DNA from: Colletotrichum lupini
Taxonomy: Eukaryota; Ascomycota; Sordariomycetes; Glomerellales; Glomerellaceae
Length of the DNA: 64,000 nucleotides
Direction of reading: 5' to 3'
Assembly (NCBI RefSeq): GCF_023278565.1
Contig: NC_064675.1
Span: forward strand, 6,138,001-6,202,000
Shown here: piece by piece, positions 35,012 to 46,662 of the stretch
How the letters are laid out: every line of letters starts with the position of its first letter
Numbering within the stretch: the first letter of the stretch is position 1
The notes under the pieces: model-generated
Seen by the model: only the letters and a program-made list of their open reading frames with translations
Databases searched by the model: none
What the model was told of the DNA's origin: nothing
Program-made: the position numbers and the translations under genes

Positions 35012-35644
35012 ATGGCCCCCATGGGAATGAGGAAACGGAGTCGGGAGCGCCATCGGCCGAGGGAGGGTTCGCCTCGTTCGCCTTGCTCCGATGACGGCTT
35101 CCCCGGTTTCAAGGTTCAGCATGAGTGTGTGTGTGTGGCTGGTGCTCCTCGAAAATGTAGATCGCTGTCCATCTTCTTTTGTCCTTTTTGGGTGTCCTTT
35201 TCTGTGTCGATCATTGAGGGCATTGAAGGATGTTTCGTTTCAAAGGAGGCGGATGCTGTCGCCAAGTGGCACTGCCAAGCACCTAAGGTATCTCGTTCCT
35301 ATGTCGGAGAATTTTGGTACATTTGTTACGTTCTTTGTAGATTCGCCATCGTTGATGGACATGGTATTTTGGCCAAAAGTCTATCCAAGTCACGTAGAGT
35401 AAAGATCCTCAGCGACGCGGTGATCATTGATCCCATTTGGACAGCGTCGGAACGTGGCGGTTACCGGGTGTGGTTTGATGGCCGTGATGGCATAAGTCGA
35501 AACGGTTTGTATGTGGAAGTGATTGACGGTACGATTTGCTTGGTGATCGACGGTCACGAGTGGTGCAGCAGGACCATGTCAATCTTGTTGCCTTGCATGA
35601 GGCTAAGCGATGTATGCCAGCCACTGTCCATTGCGAGGGGATAG
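35012..35644 (+). CDS. Doubtful 210-codon open frame
   Basis: An ATG-initiated frame of 210 codons, the longest plus-strand one in the 14-kb gene-free block. It starts with an Arg-rich stretch (MRKRSRERHRPREG) and is then Cys- and aromatic-containing without low complexity. I recognise no domain, signal peptide or family. Codon use does not show the strong C/G third-position bias of the neighbouring real genes (many ATT, GTT and TGT codons). It is probably chance, or part of a non-coding transcript; a rapidly evolving orphan gene is the alternative. Confidence 0.15.
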   Translation: MAPMGMRKRSRERHRPREGSPRSPCSDDGFPGFKVQHECVCVAGAPRKCRSLSIFFCPFWVSFSVSIIEGIEGCFVSKEADAVAKWHCQAPKVSRSYVGEFWYICYVLCRFAIVDGHGILAKSLSKSRRVKILSDAVIIDPIWTASERGGYRVWFDGRDGISRNGLYVEVIDGTICLVIDGHEWCSRTMSILLPCMRLSDVCQPLSIARG

Positions 35645-38600
35645 GAACGTGAAGAGGTCGACAGCCAAGTTCGATTATTGATGTTGATCCGGGACTTGTC
35701 GAGTCAGTTGCCTGCTTGGAGTATCCTTTTCGTGTGGCATGTCGTGTATCGTCAGATATCGGGTTGTTACGTGGAGGTCGTATGTCATATTTTGCTGCTT
35801 ACCTATGAGCGAGGCAGGTGAGTACAGAATCAATCATGAGGTTGGACATGTGAGTCTGTGTAGGTAAGCTGACTGGCCGAGTGAAGTGTGACGAGATGTG
35901 ATTCACGTGTGGTTTGGTGGTTATGTTTTCCTCTGCTTACGTGTTGATGGGCATGCTGAGCGAAGACGTTCCATCGACTTTGATGCCAGGCTCAAGAACA
36001 AACGATACTGGCGAGTTACTCATTCCAAGTGGTCCATCAGCCAGAGCCCTTCTGCCAGAAGTTCTCTCCAACGTTGGCAGAGCACGCCGGAGTAGTTGCC
36101 CGCATGATATAAAGTAAATCCAGTCGTCTAGGAGTGGGAGGACGACAGCACTCCACGCGGAAACAGCTACCATCTAGCTATACCCATGGCTATGAGACTT
36201 TCTAGATAGCTGGCATGGAGGTTTGCATGCTGCTGACGGGGATTTGGTGAATGAGCATGAAGTTCTCCTGCCATGGAACAAGACGCCGTGAAGCAGGATT
36301 TGCTAATTATCTCAGTTCATGTACCGGATTTTTTTCCTTAGTTCGCTTCTTGTATCGTGCTAAAGATGACATGTAATTAGATGCAAAGTAGACGGCATTG
36401 CTTTCGAGACCAGTGGTGTTCGTTGCGTTGGAGAATCGACTTGGTGTAGCTCACATGGCCTTGCGAGTCGTCGAGGGACGGTCACAGACGAGGGACATCT
36501 GGCTGGCCTGCAGCAAGGCCCTTGGACTCTTGAACCTGGCAACTCACTAGTAACTATCTCTTTTCCAGAAATAAGGCACTGCGACCGATGTATGCGTGAT
36601 AAAGATCTTCAATTCTTCGACTGGGTGAGACACCAGTCTTGTTGTTTGCGTGAGTTGTGAGGGATGTTGGCACTGCCCAACTTGAGGAAGCTGCTTTTGA
36701 TGGCCCCGTGTCGCGGTCTTGGATTCGTTGTATATATTTTTTCGCAAAATATGTGAGTACGATTTGCGACACGTGATGAGGAGTGGTGAACGACTACGTC
36801 TCATAAAGGGAAATACTCACACGATGGTTTTAGCGGACAGGCTGTGTATGGCAGCCATACACTACATCAGCAATGGCCGCAACTACCGCGTCACTTACTT
36901 CACAATACAAAAGCCGTGTGAAAGATTCTGAAGGACACTGAGAGCTAAACGAGCTTGGTGTCTGGCAGGATCATATGGAAATTGACTCCCAGTTCGATAC
37001 CTCATGTAAGAATCCGCAGAAGCGATCTGAAACAATCTTGAGGTAACCTGAAGTAACATTTACCAGAAACCTAGTTGTATAGACCGCTAAGTTGGCCAAG
37101 TCTAGGTTAACCGCAGCCTTCGTGAAACACAAGATCAAACTAGACTGGCGTTTGTTGACAGGGAGAACACTATTACCTGGAGGCTATGTCATGATAGGAT
37201 TGCGACAGATATAAAGGCTATCTGCGAGTTGGATCACCGCTACTATGACGACTAGACAATGCAGACGAGGAGCAGCTAAATGACTGAGTAAGGTAAAATT
37301 CTTCGAGAAGTCACAATGGGAGGGTGCTATATGTATGTTTGTGCTGACCATGCCAGTGACGGATGACCTTCACCAGTACCTTGAAAGCCAATCATCGCTA
37401 ACTTCAACATCCAATTTTGGAAGACTCGTTTGGTTTCGATGCACGGTTTTCACTGGAAGAAGCTCAAGAGTAGTTGCAGGAACTCACTCATGGTGTCATC
37501 CAAATCAATGAAGTCAGATCAACCTGTCTCTGTCTGTCTATTCCTGTAAAACCGGCACCATCGATTTATGGCATAGAAGACCACAGGCCAGAACTAGGTT
37601 TGGCCATAAGCGCCTCGTGTCTCCCAGTTCAGACTGACAGCATTTGTAGTTTGATTGATCTCGAGTATTGGCCATAATCATGCTGCAGAGTATGGTGCTC
37701 AGGGAGAATGTTGAATCACGGTCGTGAGGCAGGAGGGATGAGACCTTTTCTCACTATTGCGGCTGCCTGAAGACTATTGCCTTGACACCACTCGATATGC
37801 CACATTATATATGCCTCGAACTATTCAATGCCGCATGCTACTGTGATTGCGTAGGAGCAAATACTTCTTTCCACCAGGGCTGGAGCAACTCGGCCGAGAC
37901 AAAGATCCGAGAACAGGTAATAGGTTTGATATTGTGTGTCACTACTCGATTTTATGTACTTCCGTTGTTGCATTTGACATTATAGAATGGAAGTAGCGGC
38001 AGACCCGAATGCTATAAAGGAAGATATTCTCAATTTGGCAAAATAGATGAAGATGGCAAAAAGAGTTCACCCCCCCCCCCCCCTCCCCCCCCACGGTGCT
38101 GGACTGGGGGCTACACCTCTTAGTGCTCATGCTGGGATATTTTTGGTGCTCAGGCTGGGAACTGAACTCGACCTCGGAGCCTGTCGTCGAGTAGGCTGTG
38201 GGCGTTTCTGATTATTTGTTGACCGTAAACCATTTCACCTCCCAGCCAGTTTGACCTGACCCGTCGACCTAGACGGGCGTCTCCTTCCTGGTGGTAGGAA
38301 TGGAATTGAGGGGACCTATATGGGCATCATTTGTGGTGTATTGTGTGGAAGGGTGGAATACACAGAGAGATGGGAAGTCTTTGTCCGGATTCATCGTGCC
38401 GAACCTGGATGATGATCACCATATCACCGTACCTAGGTAGGAGGGCATTGGGTCAACGGTTATCTATCGGCACATGCAGCGCATCAATTTCATCATCAAG
38501 CTACGAATGCATTGAAGTACTCAGGCGAGATCTCAGGGCAGCCTGGAAAATGCGATCAAGCGAGAATGAGAGCCAGAACGTTTCGGTGTAGTACCCCAGA

Positions 38601-39089
38601 CGTGGGCGTTGCATGCTCGCGACAAAGTCCAGATTGCCAGCGTCTTATTGATTCGGATTCGGAATGGTCGCACGCAACGATTAATCGGATGAATCCATCC
38701 AGAAAACTTCTTGCGTTCTAAAGAAAACTAAAAAATCACATTGCTGGCTTACCACACGCTTATATACAGCTCGAAGCTACCTAGAACATAAATTTTGCTA
38801 CAGGAGGAAGACACGATGTTGATGAAATATCATTAAACAGAGGCCTAAAACTCTTGAAAGAATTATGCGGTATAGAGGAATAAGATTGCGTCAATGCGTT
38901 TTCCTCTGTTCAAACAGGTTGACGGAGTGAATCGGGGCTGCTCCGTGCACTGCGGGTCATGTGCTTTACGGCGTGACCAAAGTTTCTCCCGCTAGCCGAA
39001 TCGCGAATGGACTCAGCCGAAAGATTCCTGCCTGCGACCTCACCCGAGCTGCCTCCAGCAACACATCCCCATTGCCAGCTCAGCCCATC
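35645..39089. other. Gene-free stretch up to the ATP synthase gene
   Basis: 3.4 kb, visibly more A/T-rich than the genic parts, with only short frames. It includes a C-rich tract at 38070-38092 and, in the last 100-200 bases, the promoter and 5' leader of the ATP synthase delta gene. No repeat, transposase or RNA gene was seen. Confidence 0.55.
38070..38092. repeat. Poly-C tract (14 C, T, 8 C)
   Basis: A C homopolymer interrupted by a single T, about 1 kb upstream of the ATP synthase delta start. Confidence 0.9.
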
Positions 39090-39902
39090 ATGAACTCCTT
39101 CCGCTTCGCGCGCGCGGCCCTCCGAGCCCGTCCTGCTGCCTTCCGCGCTCCCCTCCAGCGCAGAACCTACGCAGATGCCGTCCCGGACAAGGCAAGCAGC
39201 CCGAGCCTGCATCCTCCGAGCCGGAGGCATCCCGAGTACCCGCTGACCATTTGCAGATCAAGCTGAGCTTGTCCCTTCCTCACCAGGTACGAAGTCGATA
39301 ATATCCGAAACAATTGAACGAGAGACGAGACGACGATACGAGGGGGATGCAAGGCGGAAGCCAATTGAAGGATCAGAGCTAATTGCCGCAACACGCAGTC
39401 CATCTACCAGTCCCAGGATGTCGTCCAGGTCAACATCCCCGCCGACTCCGGCGAGATGGGTGTCCTCGCCAACCACGTTCCCGCCATTGAGCAGCTGAAG
39501 CCCGGTCTGGTCGAGGTTGTCGAGGAGAGCGGCCCCAGCAAGCAGTTCTTCCGTACGTTACGACCGAGATGGAGCTTTTCGAAGGGATAGGAGAAAGGCA
39601 GGAAACTGACGATGATTGTGTTTATAGTGTCCGGCGGCTTTGCCGTTGTCCAGCCCAACTCTGTTCTCAGCATCAACGCCACCGAGGGATACCCCATTGA
39701 GGACTTCAGCGCCGAGGCTGTCAAGTCCCAGCTTGCCGAGGCCCAGAAGGTCGCCAGCGGCAGTGGAAGCGAGTTGGAGATCGCCGAGGCGAAGATTGAG
39801 GTCGAGGTGAGTAATTTCCCAAACAAGGCCCTCGAGCGGTACAGTAGGGATGCTAATTATAATTCACAGGTTCTTGAGAGCCTCCAGGCTGCCCTGAAAT
39901 AG
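39090..39902 (+). CDS. ATP16: Mitochondrial F1 ATP synthase delta subunit
   Basis: Central-stalk subunit of the F1 sector (equivalent to bacterial epsilon), in the mitochondrial matrix. Five exons: 39090-39191, 39257-39286, 39399-39552, 39628-39806 and 39870-39902, giving 165 residues. Seen: a basic, Ser/Ala/Arg-rich presequence (MNSFRFARAALRARPAAF and on to RRTYAD); then IKLSLSLPHQSIYQ, VVQVNIPADSGEMGVLANHVP, the signature beta-sandwich loop, LKPGLVEVVEE, FFLSGGFAVVQPNSVLSI and a C-terminal helical hairpin ending SLQAALK. Intron 1 (39192-39256) starts with GC (GCAAGC), a GC-AG intron; the others are GT-AG. Intron 4 (39807-39869) is 63 nt, in frame and free of stops. Exon 2 codes only IKLSLSLPHQ (30 nt). 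All junctions preserve the frame and the family alignment. Confidence 0.95.
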
Positions 39903-40360
39903 AGAGTGTAAAAGAAGGTCGTGGCAGACACATGACGTTGTACATCAAGACCCGGATTCCCTTAACTTTATCTAACATCGCATAATTGAATCCACTTGCG
40001 ACGTTTCTAGCGCTCTTTCTCTGTCAAAACCCATCATTGCGTGTGTGCCATGGATGCTACGTCATGTACCAGAAGGTCTTTCCACGGAGTGACTACATGG
40101 GTCGAGGTTGCCTACTGGGGACCAGGTCGGTCTTGTCTGCTATCCATTCGAGGAGGCCCCTGCCTGTCTTGCGTCTTTTGATCTCAAACTACTTATCCTG
40201 ACCTCACTCGAGGCAAATTCTCTTCCCTAGGTAAATGTTCCGCATTGCCCGTCAAGGAGCATCGTTTCTCAACCCCCCACGGCCCATCCATTACAGTACC
40301 AATTTGCACTTCCCACGACATTATACAGTATTATTCAATCCTTACCCATTGTTTCTCAGT
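39903..40360. other. Spacer between ATP16 and the zinc-ribbon gene
   Basis: About 460 bases between two genes on the same strand: the ATP16 3' UTR and the promoter of the next gene. Nothing else seen. Confidence 0.6.
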
Positions 40361-43102
40361 ATGGAGGATCCCTTCGTTGATAATTTCTCCCCGCCCCGAG
40401 CCAACGTCTTCACAGCCGAGCCCGAAGACGGTGACATCCCAGAGGGTCTTGTATCCGCGCGCCGACAGAAGTTCTCAAGCCGGCCTTCTACTCGTGTTAC
40501 GAGCCGCAAGCCATCACCATTAGGTGCGAGGGAACGCGAGAGCACTTGGTCTGGTTAGGGCCAACGCACCAATAAGGTCTTCGCGAGACCAGCAACGCGC
40601 AACACTCAAACTGCGGAGTCCAGGGTGCCGTCTCAAGACCACTCATTCTTTGGACAGAGTCCAGAGCAAGCCTCCAGAAGCAACAGTCAAGCCCCCATAC
40701 CTGCATCACGTCTGCGGAAGTCAATGTACCTCACTCCTCCACGAGTAGCCGACCCAGACTCTATGCAGCTTCGCCAAACCGCTTCGACCGGTCGGCTTCG
40801 AGCAAGACCGAGCAGGACGCTCAACCGGCCTCCAAAGATGCCAATGGCATCGATTTCTGCCTCATCAAGCCCGCAGAAGCCACGACACTTTTCCAACAAC
40901 TCCGTTTCCTCCATTCACTCTTGCGGAACAGATATGACAACCTCGACCATTCGGAAACGCCATGCTCGGGATATCTTTGCAGACTTTGGCATCTCTCGTC
41001 CGTCGGGATGGTTCTCTGACGACGAAGAAGAGGACTTTTCGCGTCACCGAGATGGAACCAACAGCATTCCCAGGCATGTTCTCAACACGTGCCATTCCTG
41101 CGGCGCAGAGGTAACTTCTCGCACATTTTGCTCTACGTGTGGCCATGCGGTATGCCCACAATGTGCCAGCGAAATACCGGACGATGGCTCGATCGACTTT
41201 GAGCATACTGAGAGTAGTCATCGGAATGCTGTAACCAGTCAACATCATATTTCGAAGGTAATAGAGGAGCACATTCGGTCATCCTCCAGCCTGGAAACTA
41301 CAGAGACATCGAAGAAGAATCAGAGGGCCCCAGCTACCTCGGTCAATCTCAATGAGAACCCCTTCATACTGGCCGACAGGATGACGAAGATCACCACGGC
41401 CGAACCTCAGATCACTGACATGACGGTTGGCGCGGGACAAGCATCAAGCCTCTCAGATTGTGTTCCTAGGCAAACGGACTTGAATACTGCAGAGACACAC
41501 AGAGATTACGGGAATCCAAGGTGCAATGCCACCCATGGCGGGCATCACTCTGGTCGCCACAGTATTGCATGCAATGCCGAGCAGCAAAGTTCAGTAAGCA
41601 TGGATGACTCGGAGCCGCTGCGACCACATCTCCCGCTGGAGGATCCCGTCCAGAACAAGATTGACCAAACGTACCATCACGCTGAAGATCTCAGACGTGC
41701 ACAGCACATCATGGAGCACCTGGCCACTGGTTCCGCTGGAACTTCAGCAAGCAAGCAGAACTCTCAACACACTACTCCCTTTGCACAGCAGACGCAGTTC
41801 CGAACCAAAGGTCTTGATACCAATCGCGAGAAGTTGATCAGTTTTGATGCGGCCATGGCCGAAAGCAGCGAGCGCGCCAGGGCCTAGGACGTCCATAGCC
41901 TCGAGAGGTCCCAGTCTTTTGACGTAGATCCAGTCAAGAAGAGAGGTTCAGATTTGCTGTCTGTTCTTGCCGGAGGACGACTCTCTCGTTCTCCATCATG
42001 GCTGAAGAGTCCTACTCAGATCTCGAATCGCACGACGAGCAGACTGACGGCAATGGAGACCAAGAGTTCTCCCCAAATGAAGACGCCCAGCAGTCGAGAT
42101 TCCGCCGCAAAGACAACCAGTCCGGCATCTGCAATTTCCTCCGAGAGTGCCAAGAGCAGCAGCTACCTGGTCCAAGGTCAATTTGAGCAGCTCAGTTCCC
42201 CAACAGGCGGAGCGTCTATCCAGTGGCCAAAGTTGAAGAAGGTTCACAAAGAGGCAAACCATGAAGTGCAAAAAGAGCCACTTCCGTGGCTGAAGAGACC
42301 GTTGCGTCGTGTGCATAAAGAGGAGAACATATCGCAGCATGCTCAGGAACAAAAGGCTGCTGATGTTGAGTCATGGAGATCTCAGCTTCGAAAAGTTGCA
42401 GCCGCAGAAGCCGAGTCTGCTGAGGGACACGGCACACATCACGCCGATCGCAAGCGGGCAGACAGTTGCGTCTCGTGTGGCCACGACACACCATCACCGC
42501 GTGTTCCCGCCGACGGGCGAAACAGTACATCAAATGCTGTTAAAGCCTCTCTGGAGGAAATTGGCAGGACGGAGCAAGTCGCTCAGGAGGATCAGGCTTA
42601 CGCAATGAGACACAAGCGCCTCGAAGAGATGAAGAAATCGATCTCTCAAAGATCGAGCTCAAGGATATCGACAACGACGAAGACTGAATCAAAGACTGTG
42701 AGCCAAGTCACCCGAAATTTGGAGGCTACTCACTCTACTTCGGAAACGTTCGAAGTCGAAGACGCCAGCGCCAACGGCAGCGTGGAGCTGGTGGAGCGAT
42801 TGTCTCGATCTCTTGATGACGAAGTCGAGGTATTCAGTCCGCTACCAATCATGCCACCGAACCATACATGCTCTTGGAAGGAGAGATATCTGAATTTGAC
42901 AGCGGAGGTGCGGGAGTTGAAGGCGGAAATCGTTTCTCGAGAACGACGCGACACGCCTGGGCACGCGGACGTGGGTGTCAACGTCAGCCAGGATGATGAC
43001 TACGAATTGGGAGTCGAAGGGCTCACCATTGTCATGCATCTCAGAGGCAAAGACGATTTGATCATCAACACTGACTTGACGCATGCCTCTTCCGGACTTT
43101 GA
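40361..43102 (+). CDS. Putative zinc-ribbon protein; one long frame broken by two in-frame TAG codons
   Basis: From ATG 40361 to TGA 43102 one reading frame runs 914 codons, interrupted only by TAG at 40556-40558 (codon 66) and TAG at 41885-41887 (codon 509). Sequence on both sides of each stop looks coding. Seen: a disordered N-terminus (MEDPFVDNFSPP); TIRKRHARDIFADFGISRP; a zinc-ribbon-like CHSCGAEVTSRTFCSTCGH then CPQC; a Ser-rich middle; a second CVSC pair; a Glu/Lys-rich segment; and a conserved-looking end with CSWKERYLNLTAEVRELKAE and LTIVMHLRGKDDLIINTDL. A 69-nt intron 40524-40592 (GTGCGA donor) would remove the first stop in frame. For the second, an intron 41811-41927 would keep the frame but needs a poor GTCTTG donor. 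Otherwise the gene is a pseudogene, polymorphic, or read through. Function unknown. Confidence 0.6.
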
Positions 43103-44422
43103 AACAAGGGTGTGTAGAAAGACTAGGATTGCTATTTGTACGTAGCGGATGGGCAGGGCACGGGATTATGATAGAAGCATGGATTAAACGATGCGAAAAC
43201 ACCAATAAATTGCTTTCATTTCTATATCGTCAACCGCGGTTTTGTATCAGGAGACGTCGCCGGAATCCATTCTTCCTCGACCACCGTTGATATTCGCTGT
43301 CTATTCTTGTTCCATTATCTTCTAATGATTTTCCCTTCCCTCCCGTTTGAATATTAAATTGGTAGCGTCATGAAGCTAGCAAGCAGTTGTCTGCAGGCCG
43401 GCCGTTTTACCGTCGCTGATTCGGACTAGCGACGCCGAGGGATGGTTGTACGGGAATTAGGTAAGCACGGTACGGTACGGCAAGAAGAGTGGAGACCTCC
43501 AAAAGCTAAAAGAGACACTGAGGGGGGAAAAGAAGCCTCAAACCGACCGGCGAAGGGTAAGAAGGTCCAATTTGGGGAAGGACAGATATTCCATTTGCCG
43601 TTTCCCCGTGTCAGAATCAGAAGGAACCCAGAAGCACTCAGCGCTGGAGTAGTCGCACGAGTGGGAGGCGGAAGGAGAAGGCGGACAAGGTTTGTAAGGT
43701 TGGAGCACGCTGTGGGGCTCTTCCAGGGCGCGCACTGACAGCCGGACGTTGAGGTGATTTGGCCTAATAGATTGGACTTTGCCATTCACACAGCGCACGC
43801 AGCCAGCGAAGACAGGACACAGTGACCTCCCCCAGTGTGTTCTTGTTCTACTTTACCTTACCTAAGGTTAGGTGGCGCCTTGAGTAACTCCAGGGCTCTA
43901 AGTACCTTTGTCACTAATGGAAGGTACCCACTAGTTAACCCCTGCTCGCTCTTCCGGAAACTACCACCGCAGAAGCAGCCACCAGCGCAGGCACAAGCAC
44001 CAGTTTATTTCGAGGCCACGATTGTCAAAAGAAAGTGACTTGGTCAAAGCCAGCAGATTGCGGCCACTTCATACCCCAAACCAAGTCCTCGACCTCGACC
44101 TGGAAGAAACAACCAGCGGACGGAGGCAGACACCATTCCTTGACGGTCTCTGAATTGTTCTTCTTTTCCCCCTTTCATATCCCTTCTTGGTCTCGTCTAC
44201 ACTTCTTCAAGTGTACCCGCGTACGACACACTCCCGCTCTTTTAAGACCTTTTTTTAACTGGGCTGCATAGCTGTCCAGCGACGTGTCCGGATCCGCGCG
44301 CAAGACTCCCACTCGGATTTGGATCTCGACTTCACGACTGACCACCTCTCCAACACATACCATACACAGCAACCCGACACCGACACTCTAGAGCTCCAGA
44401 GCTCGTCGCTGCGCCCGTCAAG
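43103..44422. other. Intergenic region upstream of SEC63
   Basis: 1.3 kb with no supported gene. It holds a TACCTTACCTAAGG motif copy at 43853-43873. The last 500 bases, C/T-rich, form the SEC63 promoter and 5' leader. Confidence 0.6.
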
Positions 44423-46662
44423 ATGAGTTCCGACTACTCGTACGACGCCGAGGCGCAATTCTACCCCTTCTTCATCCTCGCCATCACCAGCATCATCACC
44501 TTGCCGCTCGGCTACACCCTCGTCTTCCCCTCCAAGGACATTGAAGCAAAGGCCCCGCGCATCCAGAGCGACTTTAAGCCCGAGCATGTCGACCTCATCG
44601 ACAAGCAGCGCAAAGCGCACGAGAAGAAGCAGCGCCGCATCGTGCGCGTCATTGCCGTCCTCATCGGCCTCGCCGTCATGGCCGGCATGATCTACCTCAT
44701 TATCCACACACAGAGCGTCACACAAAAGATCTGGAACCCATATGATATTCTCGGCATCTCTGACGTATGTTGACCACTTCACCTCACCGGCTGCCCGTCT
44801 CTTTCCCCCTCCATACCCCATCCACATAGTGCTGACACGCTGTTGCATCTAGTCTGCCGACGAGAAGACAATTAAGAAGGTCTACAAACAGCTTTCAAGA
44901 AGACTGCACCCCGACAAGGTCAAGCCCGACCCGGCCAAGAACGAGACCATCGAGTCCCTCAACAACGCCTACGTCGAGATTTCAAAGGCCTACCAAGCGC
45001 TCACCGACGAGGAGATCCGCAACAACTACATCCAGTATGGACACCCCGACGGAAAGCAGAGCTTCAGCATCGGTATTGCACTCCCCCAGTTCATCATCTC
45101 GGACGGCAACGGCAAGTTCGTTGTTCTCGCCTACACACTCCTCCTCGGTGTTCTCCTGCCTTACCTGGTTGGCTCCTGGTGGTACGGAACTCAGCGCATG
45201 TCCAAGGATGGCGTGCTTCTTGAGAGCGCCAACAACCTATTCCGCGCATATGACGAGAACGTTGACGAGGGTGGCGTTGTTACTGCCCTCAGCAGTGGCA
45301 AGGAGTTCGATACTGTTCTGAAGGGGGACAAGGCCGAGTCTGGCCTCTCCAAGCTCGAGTCCAAGCTCCAGGCCAACGCTGAACAGGCTGGTGTCTCCCA
45401 AAAGGACAAGCAAGCTCTCGAGGACCTCGACAGCGGGGTGCGCCGCAAGGCTTTGGCTCTCCTGAGATCTTACCTCGGCCGTGTCGAGCTCGAGGACGCC
45501 GCCCTCGACAGCGCAAAGTACGAAGTTGCTCCCATCGCCCACGCCCTCACCCGATCCTTCTCTGCCATCGCCCAAGCGTACGGTAACACTGGTCCCATTC
45601 TGGCCGCATACTCTACCAGCCAGTACCTTATCCAGGCTCTCCCGCCCAAGGCTTCTCCTCTCCTTCAGCTTCCTCACTTCACCCAGGACATCGTTCGTCA
45701 GGTCGAGGGAGGCGACTCCAAGGTTCACATTTCCCTCCAGCAGTTCATGGATCTGCCCGATGAGCTTCGCAGAAACCTGGTGGTCCGCAACAACCTCCTT
45801 ACTGAGGCCCAGTACAAGTCTGCCGTTAATGTCGCTCAACAACTGCCCCAGCTCCGCGTTGCCAAGGCCTTCTTCAAGGTTACCGGAGAGCGATTCATCA
45901 TCCCCTCCTCTCTCGTTACCCTCGTTGTCAAGGGCCGCATTATCCCGCCTGGCAGCGAAAATGTGCCCGAGGTCAACGAGCTGGACCTGGAAGACATTGA
46001 CCCCGCCGAAGACGACCTTGAGGCCTACCTTGGCCGCAAGAAGAAGACTATCAAGGGTCCCGACGGCAAGCCTATCCCTGTTGACGACAAGCCTATCCTG
46101 CCTCCTCTCGCCCACGCTCCTTACTTCGCCCGCGATCACGCCCCCAAGTGGTACGTTTTCTTGACCGACTCTAAGCAGGGCAAGATGGCTGTTCCCCCCT
46201 TCACCTTCACCCAGTTCGACCAGCCCATCTTTGGCGACGACGGCAAGCCCACCTTCAACATGCAAACCCTCAAGGCTCAATTCGCCGCTCCTCCCCAGGC
46301 TGGTCACTACACATTCGTTATGCACGTCGTATGCGACAGTTACGTTGGCTTCGATACAAAGATGGAGGTTACGCTTGTTGTCGAGGAGGCAAACAAGGCG
46401 GCAGCAATGGTTGCCGAGGATGATATCAGTGAGCCCGATGAAGGTTAGTACTCCCTCCTCTCCCCCAAGCCGTCCTACACACTAACAGCAATCAACAGAC
46501 TCGATAGCCGGTCAGATGCAGGCTCTCAAGGGCGGCAGCGTACCGGGCGCCACCAAGCCCCGCAGGAAAGATGACGATGACTCGGACGAGGAGAGTGGTA
46601 CGGACGACGATGTCCAGGACGACACGAGCGAGACGAATACCGATACAGAGGATGAGTCATGA
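44423..46662 (+). CDS. SEC63: ER protein translocation subunit Sec63
   Basis: Membrane J-domain protein that recruits Kar2/BiP to the Sec61 translocon for post-translational import. Exons 44423-44764, 44853-46443 and 46499-46662 give 698 residues; introns are 88 nt (GTATGT) and 55 nt (GTTAGT). Seen: transmembrane segments near residues 13-34, 75-95 and 203-226; a lumenal J domain from NPYDILGI with the essential HPD at 133-135, placed between TM2 and TM3 as in the family; then two Brl-type helical/Ig-like regions (for example LPPKASPLLQLPHFTQDIV and the C-terminal HYTFVMHVVCDSYVGFD); and a strongly acidic tail with DDDDSDEESGTDDD, which in yeast binds Sec62. Length is close to yeast Sec63 (663). 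The final 54 codons are on the third exon. Confidence 0.97.

Noticed and set aside
36000..39000. Possible RIP-mutated transposon in the A/T-richer part
   Set aside because: Composition is only mildly A/T-rich, no transposase or reverse-transcriptase remnants or terminal repeats are seen, and TpA is not obviously in excess by eye.
40524..40558. A 35-nt intron ending exactly at the first TAG
   Set aside because: Too short for splicing, and it breaks the frame.
45237..46325. A 362-codon minus-strand frame
   Set aside because: Antisense to SEC63 exon 2; no recognisable protein.
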